Source: CAXYVC01 sp964292295 (lineage in GTDB: Bacteria; Acidobacteriota; Holophagae; Holophagales; Holophagaceae). Taken from it: DNA of 19,917 nt. The stretch spans positions 1 to 19,917 of the forward strand of contig CAXYVC010000041.1 in the NCBI GenBank assembly GCA_964292295.1, read 5' to 3'. The position numbers were made by a program, and so were the translations under genes. Positions 1-6,291 of this stretch are shown one piece after another (position 1 is the stretch's first letter; every line of letters starts with the position of its first letter). The notes beneath the pieces were generated by a model. The model was not told where the DNA came from. It saw only the letters and a list, made by a program, of their open reading frames with translations, and did not search any database.

Positions 1-1320
1 GGCAGCGGCATCTACCGCCTGGGGGCCACGGTGGACGGCATCGGCAACGTGAACCAGAACAAGGGCGGCATCAAGATCAGCCGCGACGACGTGCGCTTCC
101 TCTTCCCCAACCTCGCGCTGGACGCCCTGAAGAGCAGCGGGGATGCGCGCCTCGTGGCCAGCCCCAATGTCCGCGTGCTCACGGGAAAGACGGGCGAGGT
201 GGACATCGGCGAGAAGATCAGCACCACGCAGAGCTCCATCGGCTTCGCCAACAACACGTCCAGTTCGACCAGCACCACGACCAGCAGCGCCTACAGCGCC
301 TACGGCGCCACCCAGACCCAGTACAGCTACGAGAACGCGGGCGTGAAGATCAAGATCACGCCGAGGGTCCACTTCAACGAAGACATCACGCTGGAGATCG
401 ACTCGGAGATCACCACGCTGAAGAGCGGCAGCACGCCGGGCCGCCCCGACTTCGGCACCCGCAAGATCAAGACCCACGCCCGTCTCCAGAACGGCGAGAC
501 CGCGGCCTTTGGCGGCCTGCTGAAGGACGAGGAGCAGAAGAGCCTGCAGGGCATCTGGGGCGTGAGCGACCTGCCCTTCATCGGCAAGCTGCTGGGCAAC
601 AACTACAAGAAGCGCGCGAAGACGGACGTGATCCTCACCGTGCGCGCGGTGCTCGTGCGCAAGCCCGACCTGCGCCGGGAGGACTTCGAGGCCTTCGATC
701 CGGACCTCGCACGCGCCAAGGCGGGCCCCTTCGCCCCCAAGGCCGCGCCGGAGGCGAAGACCCTCGTCCCCAAGGCCGAGCCCAAGCCGGGGCCCAAGAC
801 CGACCCCAAGGCGTCCCCCGCCGAGGCGCAGCCCGCCGCATCCACGCCTGCGGGAACGCCCGCGAAGGAACCCAAGGAGGAGAAGACACCCGAGGCCAAG
901 GAGGCCGCGCCCTCCCCCGCCTCGGACTCGGAGCTCGTGCTCTTCCTCTCCCCCACGGACGCGCACATCTCCAAGGGCGACCGCATCCAGCTCACCCTTC
1001 TCGTGAGCGGCGGGCGGGGCGTGAGCAGCGGCTCCTTCGAGCTGGTGCCGGACCCCAAGCTGAAGCTCACGGGCGCCGTGGCAGGGGACTTCCTGCTGGG
1101 CGAGGGCGGCAGCCTCCAGGTCACCCCGGGAACCAACGGCGCCATGAAGATCAGCTTCAAGCGCAGCAGCAGCGAGACCGACAGCGGCACGCTCGCGGTG
1201 GTGGACGTGGAGGGCCTCGGCCAGGGCAGCGGCGTGGTCCAGGTGATGAACGGGCGCTACATGGCCGGCGCCAATCCCATCAGCGGCCGCGTGCTGGGCA
1301 GCCTCATCACGGTGGAGTAG
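1..1320 (+). CDS. gspD: GspD/PilQ-type secretin, C-terminal part, with cohesin-like tail (5' end outside window)
   Basis: This is the last 439 residues of an outer-membrane secretin, the ring channel of type II secretion or type IV pilus systems. The frame is open from base 1, so the true start lies upstream. Numbering from the window edge, residues 30-220 are the secretin core: VASPNVRVLTGKTGEVDIGE at 52-71, a Ser/Thr-rich gate loop at about 80-110, and the conserved GGLLKDEEQKSL...DLPFIGKLLG stretch at 171-199. A Pro/Ala/Lys/Glu-rich linker follows at about 238-308. Residues 310-439 form a beta-rich domain with a cohesin-like pattern: FLSPTDAHISKGDRIQL, GSFELVPDPKLKL and a final GRVLGSLITVE. 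The stop is 3 bp from the pseudopilin start, so the two are co-transcribed. Secretin identity is firm. Assignment to GspD rather than PilQ is less certain because the N-domains are missing. The cohesin assignment is by pattern only. Confidence 0.88.
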   Translation, partial: GSGIYRLGATVDGIGNVNQNKGGIKISRDDVRFLFPNLALDALKSSGDARLVASPNVRVLTGKTGEVDIGEKISTTQSSIGFANNTSSSTSTTTSSAYSAYGATQTQYSYENAGVKIKITPRVHFNEDITLEIDSEITTLKSGSTPGRPDFGTRKIKTHARLQNGETAAFGGLLKDEEQKSLQGIWGVSDLPFIGKLLGNNYKKRAKTDVILTVRAVLVRKPDLRREDFEAFDPDLARAKAGPFAPKAAPEAKTLVPKAEPKPGPKTDPKASPAEAQPAASTPAGTPAKEPKEEKTPEAKEAAPSPASDSELVLFLSPTDAHISKGDRIQLTLLVSGGRGVSSGSFELVPDPKLKLTGAVAGDFLLGEGGSLQVTPGTNGAMKISFKRSSSETDSGTLAVVDVEGLGQGSGVVQVMNGRYMAGANPISGRVLGSLITVE

Positions 1321-1323
1321 GAC

Positions 1324-1785
1324 ATGGGCACGGCACGCCAGCGGGGCTTCACGCTCATGGAGATGGCCATCACGGCCACCGTCCTGCTGATCGTGGCCTC
1401 CGCCCTTGTGCCCATGGCCAAGAACGGCGTGAAGCGCCAGCGGGAGCTGGAGCTGCGCCGCAGCCTGCGCGAGATGCGCGAGGCCATCGACACCTACAAG
1501 CGGATGGCCGACCAGCAGAAGATCAAGGCCCCGCCCCAGGAGAACAACGGGTACCCCGAGAGCCTCGAGGTCCTCGTGGAGGGCGCCCCCATGATGGGCA
1601 AGACCGCCAAGATCCGTTTCCTCCGCCATGTCCCGGTGGACCCCTTCACGGGCAGGGCCGAGTGGGGCCTGCGCTCCGTGAACGACGACCCCGACAGCAC
1701 CAGCTGGGGCGGCGGCAGCGTCTTCGACGTGTACAGCCTCGCGCCCGGTACGGGATTCAACGAGGTGCCCTACCGGCAGTGGTAG
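1324..1785 (+). CDS. Type II secretion / type IV pilus-like pseudopilin (GspG-like)
   Basis: A 153-residue prepilin-like protein, expected to be processed by prepilin peptidase and assembled into a periplasmic pseudopilus. The class III leader is short and basic, with cleavage predicted between G8 and F9 (RGFTLMEM) and the conserved Glu at mature position 5 (E13). A hydrophobic N-terminal helix covers about residues 9-30 and a charged amphipathic helix follows. The C-terminal part has FLRHVPVDPFTGRAEWGL and ends with VFDVYSLAPGTGFNEVPYRQ, the DVYS/PGT/PY-W ending of the GspG-like group, which includes Geobacter OxpG-type pseudopilins as I recall them. GGTGGAG at 1311-1317, inside the end of the secretin gene, is a good ribosome binding site 6 nt from the ATG. 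It forms an operon with the upstream secretin. The exact subfamily is inferred. Confidence 0.85.
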   Translation: MGTARQRGFTLMEMAITATVLLIVASALVPMAKNGVKRQRELELRRSLREMREAIDTYKRMADQQKIKAPPQENNGYPESLEVLVEGAPMMGKTAKIRFLRHVPVDPFTGRAEWGLRSVNDDPDSTSWGGGSVFDVYSLAPGTGFNEVPYRQW

Positions 1786-1798
1786 GCGCATTTTCCGC

Positions 1799-1827
1799 TT
1801 GATGCCCCCGCGGAAGCGCGCTACTCT
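1799..1827 (+). promoter_or_regulatory. Putative sigma-70-type promoter for tRNA-Leu
   Basis: TTGATG at 1799-1804 and TACTCT at 1822-1827 are separated by 17 bp. They match 4 of 6 and 3 of 6 consensus positions and lie about 45 bp upstream of the tRNA. The call rests on spacing and position only. Confidence 0.35.
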
Positions 1828-1872
1828 TTGGTTTCGCGCCGCTGGCGCCCTGCGGGGACCGGCAAGCTCATT

Positions 1873-1959
1873 GCGGATATGGCGGAATTGGTAGACGCGC
1901 TAGTTTCAGGTACTAGTGATCTCACGGTCGTGGGGGTTCGAGTCCCTCTATCCGCACCA
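1873..1959 (+). tRNA. tRNA-Leu (anticodon CAG)
   Basis: An 87-nt class II tRNA with the CCA end encoded at 1957-1959. The 7-bp acceptor stem GCGGATA/TATCCGC is perfect (1873-1879 with 1949-1955), with discriminator A1956, as expected for leucine. The D-arm contains GGCGGAATTGGTAGACGCGC. The anticodon stem CTAGT/ACTAG (1900-1904 with 1912-1916) encloses the loop TTCAGGT, giving anticodon CAG at 1907-1909. A long variable arm follows, then a T-arm with TTCGAGT in the loop. It reads CUG, a major leucine codon in this GC-rich genome. Confidence 0.97.
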
Positions 1960-1962
1960 CCC

Positions 1963-1990
1963 CAGGGCCGGCACTTCGGTGTCGGCCCTG
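1963..1990 (+). terminator. Hairpin after tRNA-Leu (terminator or processing element)
   Basis: A 12-bp stem (1963-1974 with 1979-1990, one G-U pair) closes a C(UUCG)G tetraloop, 3 nt after the CCA end. Only a short CTTT follows, so termination may be incomplete and the hairpin could instead define a 3' processing site within a tRNA-rpsO transcript. Confidence 0.6.
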
Positions 1991-2005
1991 ACCTTTGATA
2001 CGGGC

Positions 2006-2088
2006 GTCCGGCCCTTCCCGGACTTCGACCGCCGCGCGGCACGGGGCTGCAAGGCAGGTGACGGGAGATCCCCCGGACGGGAGCCGCC
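2006..2088 (+). promoter_or_regulatory. rpsO leader with possible alternative pairing around the ribosome binding site
   Basis: The leader contains a GTCCGG/CCGGAC hairpin (2006-2011 with 2018-2023). CGGGAG occurs twice (2062-2067 and 2078-2083), with a run of five C between the copies; the second copy is the ribosome binding site. The C-run could pair with either copy, which would suit S15 autoregulation, well known for rpsO in other bacteria. The structure here is speculative. Confidence 0.25.
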
Positions 2089-2358
2089 ATGGCCCTGAGC
2101 ACCGAACAGAAGAGCATCCTCATCGAGGACTACAAGACCCACGCGACCGACACCGGCTCGCCCGAGGTCCAGGTGGCCCTGCTCACCAAGCGCATCAACG
2201 ACCTGACCGAGCACTTCAAGGTGCACGCGAAGGACTACCACAGCCGCCGCGGTCTCATGGTGATGGTCGGCCAGCGCCGCCGCCTGCTGGACTACCTGAA
2301 GAAGAAGGACGCGACCCGCTACGCCAAGCTCATCGAGCGCCTCGGCCTGCGCCGCTAG
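2089..2358 (+). CDS. rpsO: 30S ribosomal protein S15
   Basis: An 89-residue protein with the full S15 sequence pattern, including TGSPEVQVALLTKRINDLTEH, the HSRRGLM motif and a basic C-terminal helix ending LIERLGLRR. S15 is a primary binding protein of the central domain of 16S rRNA and helps form the 30S platform. The length equals the usual bacterial S15. GGGAG at 2079-2083 is 5 nt before the ATG. In many bacteria rpsO is followed by pnp, but here a strong hairpin and then a Nudix gene follow. It may be transcribed together with the upstream tRNA, since no convincing separate promoter is visible between them. Confidence 0.98.
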   Translation: MALSTEQKSILIEDYKTHATDTGSPEVQVALLTKRINDLTEHFKVHAKDYHSRRGLMVMVGQRRRLLDYLKKKDATRYAKLIERLGLRR

Positions 2359-2377
2359 TTCCCATACGACGTCCTGA

Positions 2378-2404
2378 AGCGCCCGCGCCCCCTGCGCGGG
2401 CGCT
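2378..2404 (+). terminator. Hairpin terminator candidate after rpsO
   Basis: A perfect 11-bp GC-rich stem (2378-2388 with 2394-2404) has a 5-nt CCCCT loop and lies 20 bp after the rpsO stop. No T-run follows, so it may be Rho-assisted or only stabilise the transcript end. Confidence 0.55.
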
Positions 2405-2468
2405 GCTGCATGGAGCCCCCGTCCGACCCGAGCCCCTCCCCTGCCCCCCCGACCCCAACCCCTCCGGG

Positions 2469-3098
2469 GTGAGCGGCCGTCGCCTCCTCTACGACAGCCC
2501 CTGGATCCGCCTGCGGGAGGACCGTTTCCTGCGGGAGGACGGCAGCGAGGGGCTGTATCCGGTCTGCGGCTTCCGCCGCACCGCCTGCGGCGTGCTTGCC
2601 CTGGACGACGCGGACCGCGCGGTGCTCGTGGGCCAATGGCGCTACCCGCTGGAGACCTACACCTGGGAGATCGTGGAGGGGGGCGGCCAGGAGGACGAGA
2701 GCCCCTTCGACACCATCCGGCGCGAGCTGGCGGAGGAGGCCGGCCTGGAGGCGGCCTCCTGGGAGCCCCTGCTGTACCTCAACACCAGCAACAGCTCCAC
2801 GGACGAGGAAACCTTCCTCTTCCTCGCGCGCGAGCTTTCCCCGGCCCCCGGCGGCCAGCACCTCGACGAGGACGAGGTGCTCGAGCTGCGGCGGGAACCC
2901 TTCGAGGCCTGCCTCCGCCGCGTCCTCTCCGGCGAGTTCGCGGACAGCCTCACCGTGGCCGCGCTCCTGGCGGAGCAGGCCCGCCGGAGCGGCGTCCGCT
3001 CCCCCCTGGAGCCCGGCCTCCAGGAGCGCTTCTTCCAGCGGCCCGATACGCATCCGAGCCCGGGCCGCGCCCGATGGAGCTGCCTGGAGGAAGCATGA
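2469..3098 (+). CDS. Nudix hydrolase (ADP-ribose pyrophosphatase-like)
   Basis: A 209-residue Nudix protein, likely a cytosolic hydrolase of nucleoside diphosphate derivatives such as ADP-ribose. The complete Nudix box GX5EX7REUXEEXGU spans residues 71-93: G71, E77, R85-E86-L87, E89-E90, G92. The upstream VLVGQWRYPLETYTWEIVEG segment and the downstream LLYLNTSNSSTDEETFLFLA segment are typical of the NudF/ADP-ribose group. The exact substrate cannot be read from the sequence. The start is GTG at 2469, the first sensible in-frame start for the fold. Its ribosome binding site is poor (only GGGG next to the codon), so the N-terminus is uncertain. The stop overlaps the next gene in an ATGA, so the two are translationally coupled. 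Confidence 0.88.
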   Translation: MSGRRLLYDSPWIRLREDRFLREDGSEGLYPVCGFRRTACGVLALDDADRAVLVGQWRYPLETYTWEIVEGGGQEDESPFDTIRRELAEEAGLEAASWEPLLYLNTSNSSTDEETFLFLARELSPAPGGQHLDEDEVLELRREPFEACLRRVLSGEFADSLTVAALLAEQARRSGVRSPLEPGLQERFFQRPDTHPSPGRARWSCLEEA

Positions 3099-3697
3099 TC
3101 CTCTCCATCCACCCGGAAACCCCGCAGGTCCGCCACCTGGAGCGCGTGGCGGAACTCCTGCGCCGGGACGGCGTCATCGCCTATCCCACGGACACCCTCT
3201 TCGGCCTGGGCTGCCTCGTCTCCCGCAAGAAGGCCGTGGACCGCATCCAGGCCGTGAAGCGGCGTGACCCGCGCAAGCCCATGAGCATCCTCTGCGCGGA
3301 CCTGGAGATGCTCTGCCGCTACACGCGCCATCTGGACACGCCCACCTTCCGCATCCTCAAGCAGCTCCTGCCGGGCCCCTACACCGTCGTGCTCCCCGCC
3401 AGCCGCGAGGTGCCCCGCTACCTTCAGCCCAAGCAGACCGTGGGCCTGCGCATCCCCGACCACGCCTTCTGCCGCGCCCTGACCGCGCTCCTGGACGAGC
3501 CCATCCTCACCACCAGCGCCAACCTCAGCGGGGAGCTCCCCATCGGCAGCGCCTGGGAGATCGAGGACGAGCTGGGCCACGCCCTGGACCTCGTGGTCGA
3601 CTCCGGCGTGCCCGGCGGCGAGCCGAGCACCGTGCTGGACCTCTGCGGGGACGAACCGGTGGTGCTGCGGGAAGGTGCGGGCCCCTGGCCCCTGTGA
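3095..3697 (+). CDS. YciO/TsaC/Sua5 family protein (possible threonylcarbamoyl-AMP synthase)
   Basis: A 200-residue single-domain YrdC-fold protein. The N-terminus (LSIHPETPQVR) and overall layout follow YciO. Unlike E. coli YciO as I recall it, this protein keeps the residues of the TsaC active-site tetrad: K55 and R57 (KRRDPRKP) and S141 and N143 (TTSANLSG). TsaC/Sua5 makes threonylcarbamoyl-AMP for the t6A modification of ANN-decoding tRNAs. Other signatures are VIAYPTDTLFGLGC at 27-40, LLPGPYTVVL at 91-100 and GLRIPDH at 117-123. GGAGG at 3086-3090 is 4 nt from the ATG, and the start overlaps the Nudix stop. Family membership is firm. Whether it is the genome's t6A enzyme depends on whether another TsaC exists. 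Confidence 0.87.
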   Translation: MILSIHPETPQVRHLERVAELLRRDGVIAYPTDTLFGLGCLVSRKKAVDRIQAVKRRDPRKPMSILCADLEMLCRYTRHLDTPTFRILKQLLPGPYTVVLPASREVPRYLQPKQTVGLRIPDHAFCRALTALLDEPILTTSANLSGELPIGSAWEIEDELGHALDLVVDSGVPGGEPSTVLDLCGDEPVVLREGAGPWPL

Positions 3698-3899
3698 CTC
3701 CCGTCCGCATCCCGCAGTGGGATCCGAAGAAATGGCCCCAGATGTTGCAATTGGGGATGCCCCGTCCCTGCCGGGCGCTGTGCATCCGAGCCCTTCCGGC
3801 GCGCGATCCGGTCCAGCTCCGTCCCCGGGACGGTCTGGCCCGGACACGCCCCAGCCTCCCTCTGCCGAGGGAGGCTGGCCGGAACCGCATCATCCGGGT
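3698..3899. other. Convergent intergenic region with several hairpins, no gene
   Basis: A 202-bp spacer between the ends of the YciO-family and nitroreductase genes. I see no coding signal. Besides the strong hairpin annotated separately, it holds a near-palindrome CCGTCCCCGGGACGG at about 3819-3833 and a small ATCCC/GGGAT hairpin at 3709-3723. Confidence 0.5.
3851..3878. terminator. Bidirectional hairpin terminator between convergent genes
   Basis: A perfect 12-bp stem, CCAGCCTCCCTC (3851-3862) with GAGGGAGGCTGG (3867-3878), closes a 4-nt loop. It lies between two converging genes, about 20 bp past the nitroreductase stop. It lacks clear T-runs on either side. Confidence 0.65.
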
Positions 3900-4544
3900 T
3901 CAGCGCCGCAGGATCAGTTCCTCGGCGGGGAAGCGGACCTTGGGCAGCGCGGCGTAGGGGTCCTCCGCGCGGTAGCCCGCCGCGCAGATGCATACCGTGT
4001 GGTAGCCGCTGCCTTCCAGGCCGAGCAGGGCATCGTAGCGGACCGGATCCAGCCCCTCCATGGGACAGGCGTCGATGCCCAGCATGGCGCAGGAGGCCAG
4101 GAACTGCCCCAGGGCCAGGTAGGCCTGGCGCGCGGCCCAGTGCGCAGCCCAGGCGGCGCGGGGCCCCTCCACCAAATCCCGCGCCATGACGGCGCGGTAG
4201 GAGGCCAGGCTTTCAGGGGAAGTGCCGCGCACCTCGGAGACCCGCGCCAGGAAGCGGTCCAGGTCCGCCGCGGTGATGCGCTCCTTGGCGGCAAAGACCA
4301 CGAGGTGGCTGCAGGCCTCCACCTGCTCCTGGTTGAAGGAGGCCGCGCGCAGCCGGATGCGCAGCTCCGGGTCCATCACCACCACGGCCCTCCAGGGCTG
4401 GAGGCCGTAGGCGCTGGGGCTCAGCACGAGGCTGCGCTCCAGGGCAGCCCAGGTCTCCGCAGGGATCCTGCGGGCGGGATCGAAGCGCTTGGTGGCGTAG
4501 CGCCACTCCAGCTGTCGGATGAGGAAGGCGGGATCCAGGCTCAT
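3900..4544 (-). CDS. NAD(P)H-dependent nitroreductase, NfsB-like
   Basis: A 214-residue FMN-dependent oxidoreductase of the oxygen-insensitive nitroreductase family (NfsB/YfkO branch), presumably a cytosolic homodimer reducing nitroaromatics or quinone-like compounds. Visible signatures are RYATKRFDP at 15-23 (phosphate-binding Arg and Lys), SPSAYGLQPWR at 42-52, a central helix with ARQAYLALGQFLASCAMLGID at 138-158, PMEGLD at 161-166 and YRAEDPYAALPKVRF near the C-terminus. The length matches the family. It lies 73 bp downstream of mocA on the same strand, so it may be the last gene of the CDF-xdhC-mocA operon. Its ribosome binding site is weak. The physiological substrate is unknown. Confidence 0.9.
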   Translation of the reverse strand: MSLDPAFLIRQLEWRYATKRFDPARRIPAETWAALERSLVLSPSAYGLQPWRAVVVMDPELRIRLRAASFNQEQVEACSHLVVFAAKERITAADLDRFLARVSEVRGTSPESLASYRAVMARDLVEGPRAAWAAHWAARQAYLALGQFLASCAMLGIDACPMEGLDPVRYDALLGLEGSGYHTVCICAAGYRAEDPYAALPKVRFPAEELILRR

Positions 4545-4617
4545 GGGGCGGTCCGTTCGTCAGGCGCGTTCCGCGCGTCGGTCCTGGGATGCCGGAGGAT
4601 CCCCAACCGTTCGCCCG

Positions 4618-5181
4618 TCAGCGCCCGCCCGCGTCCCCCGGAAGATCCAGGTCCCTCGCGCCCTCCGTCCAGGCCACGCGCGTCACGGCGCCTGCGCGCG
4701 GCAGCGCGCGGGCCCCGGCGTCGCCCTCCAGGGCGGCCAGGTCGGGGAATCGGTGCGCGGGAAAGAGCGCCGGCACGCCGGTCACGCTCCCGTAGAGGCA
4801 GGCCGCGGGGCACTCCGGCGCGGCGCGCCAGGCCGCCATCAGGCGGCGCAGCGGAGCAGCTTCCAGGGCCACCTGGTCGCAGACCAGCAGGAGCACGCCC
4901 TCCGCCTGGGGAGGCAGCGCGGCGAGCCCGGTCCGGAGGCTCGAGGCCTGCCCCGTCTCCCAGGCCTCGTTCACCAGAACTTCCACAGGCAGATCCTCCA
5001 GGCAAGGCGCGATGCGCTCCCGGGCCGCCCCCAGCACCACGAACACCGGCGCGCACCCCGCCTCCAGGGCCACGCGGGCCGTGCGGCGAAGCAGCGCCTC
5101 GCCGTCCACGGGCTCCAGCTGCTTGGGACGCCCCAGTCGGCGGGAGGCGCCGGCGGCGAGGATCAGCGCCGGCAGGCTCAT
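4618..5181 (-). CDS. mocA: Molybdenum cofactor cytidylyltransferase-like NTP transferase (MocA family)
   Basis: A 187-residue nucleotidyltransferase with the MobA/MocA fold. Members transfer CMP or GMP to molybdopterin to form the dinucleotide cofactor used by xanthine dehydrogenase-type and CO dehydrogenase-type enzymes. The signature LILAAGASRRLGRPK at 6-20 has LAAG, typical of MocA (CTP), rather than LAGG as in MobA (GTP). Others are NEAWETGQASSLRTGL at 71-86, the metal-binding CDQ at 101-103, GVPALF at 135-140, LEGDAGAR at 151-158 and DLDLPGD at 177-183. The ATG overlaps the xdhC stop in an ATGA, strong support for a shared maturation role. No target molybdoenzyme is in the window. Nucleotide specificity is inferred from motif and context. 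Confidence 0.85.
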   Translation of the reverse strand: MSLPALILAAGASRRLGRPKQLEPVDGEALLRRTARVALEAGCAPVFVVLGAARERIAPCLEDLPVEVLVNEAWETGQASSLRTGLAALPPQAEGVLLLVCDQVALEAAPLRRLMAAWRAAPECPAACLYGSVTGVPALFPAHRFPDLAALEGDAGARALPRAGAVTRVAWTEGARDLDLPGDAGGR

Positions 5182-6284
5182 CCGTGGAGACGCCCCGAGG
5201 CCGCGCGCAGGCTTCCGCCGCTGCGCCCGCGCAGGAAGGCCAGGGCCTCGGCCAGGATCGCCAGCGCGATCTCCTCGGGCCCCTCTGCCCCCAGGTCCAG
5301 GCCCACGGGGGCGTGGAGCCGCGCCCGCTGTGCGCTGGAGAGAGGCCCCCGCTCCGCCTCCAGCTCCCTCAGCAGCTTCGCGCTGCGCCCGCGGCTGCCC
5401 ATCAGACCGACGTAGCCCGCACCGCTGGCGAGGAAGGCCGCCAGGGCCTCCCGGTCCCGGTCGTACACGTGGCTGAGCACCACCGCCGCACAGCGCGCGT
5501 CCAGCTCCCGCGGCAGGATCTCCCGCGGGTCGCCGGCGCGCAGCAGCGCCGCGCCGGGAAAGCGCTCGGCCGTGGCGAGGGCCGGCCGGTGGTCCAGCAC
5601 CGCCACGTCCCAGCCCGCAGCCTGGGCGAGGCGGGCAAGGGGCCGCCCGGTCTCGCCGGCGCCGTAGATCCACAAGGCGAAGGGCGGGCGCAGGGCCTCC
5701 ACCAGGAAGGTGGCCTCGCCGCTCCCCGCCGCCACGCGCGTCTCGAAGACCGCGTCCTCCGCCAGGGCCCGGCGGGTGGCGCGGTGCAGGGCCACGCTGA
5801 GTTCCCGGTCCATGGGCAGGAGGCCGTGGCCCTCCTCGTCGTAGGCGAAGGTCTCCCCCAGAGCGCAGGCGCTCACCCCTTCGGTGGCCAGCACCGTGGC
5901 CAGGGCCACGCTGCGGCGCCGGGCCAGCTTCTGGGCGGAAAAGGGGATCCAGGGCGCGAGCGGCCGCGGCGCCACGGGCTGGAGGAGGAGCGTCGCACGG
6001 CCCTCGCAGCCCATGCCCGTGCCCCAGAGCAGGTCCAGCTCCGTGCCCAGCGCGTATTCCACCAGGCGGGGACGCCCCTCGGCCAGCACCTCCCGGGCCC
6101 GCAGGGCCACGTCCTGCTCCAGGCAGCCCGCACTCACGCCCCCGGCGCGGAGCCCCTCGGCCCCCACCAGCAGCCGCGCGCCGGGGCGCCGGTACGAGGA
6201 GCCCTCCACGCGCACCAGGGTGGCGAGCACGCCGGTGGCCTCCAGGCCCAGCAGCGCGTCCAGCAGGGAAAGGATTCCGGCCAT
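5178..6284 (-). CDS. xdhC: XdhC/CoxI family molybdoenzyme maturation factor
   Basis: A 368-residue XdhC/CoxI protein. This family binds molybdenum cofactor and delivers the sulfurated form to xanthine dehydrogenase-family enzymes. The N-terminal XdhC domain has GSSYRRPGARLLV at 28-40, GGVSAGCLEQDV at 48-59 and GTGMGCEG at 88-95. The C-terminal Rossmann domain has IYGAGETGRPLARLA at 206-220, VVLSHVYDRDREAL at 268-281, YVGLMGSRGRSAKLL at 291-305 and a final HAPVGLDLGAEGPEEIALAI at 324-343. It starts 7 bp after the CDF gene, with TGAGG as ribosome binding site, and overlaps mocA at its stop. The partner enzyme must be encoded elsewhere in the genome. Confidence 0.93.
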   Translation of the reverse strand: MAGILSLLDALLGLEATGVLATLVRVEGSSYRRPGARLLVGAEGLRAGGVSAGCLEQDVALRAREVLAEGRPRLVEYALGTELDLLWGTGMGCEGRATLLLQPVAPRPLAPWIPFSAQKLARRRSVALATVLATEGVSACALGETFAYDEEGHGLLPMDRELSVALHRATRRALAEDAVFETRVAAGSGEATFLVEALRPPFALWIYGAGETGRPLARLAQAAGWDVAVLDHRPALATAERFPGAALLRAGDPREILPRELDARCAAVVLSHVYDRDREALAAFLASGAGYVGLMGSRGRSAKLLRELEAERGPLSSAQRARLHAPVGLDLGAEGPEEIALAILAEALAFLRGRSGGSLRAASGRLHG

Positions 6285-6291
6285 GGGTGCC

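Noticed and set aside
240..340. Ser/Thr-rich stretch in the secretin gene as a repeat or frameshift
   Set aside because: The frame continues cleanly into conserved secretin motifs. Low-complexity gate loops at this position are usual in secretins.
1995..2468. Extension of the Nudix frame back through rpsO
   Set aside because: rpsO is certain in another frame, and the Nudix fold needs only the part from about 2469.
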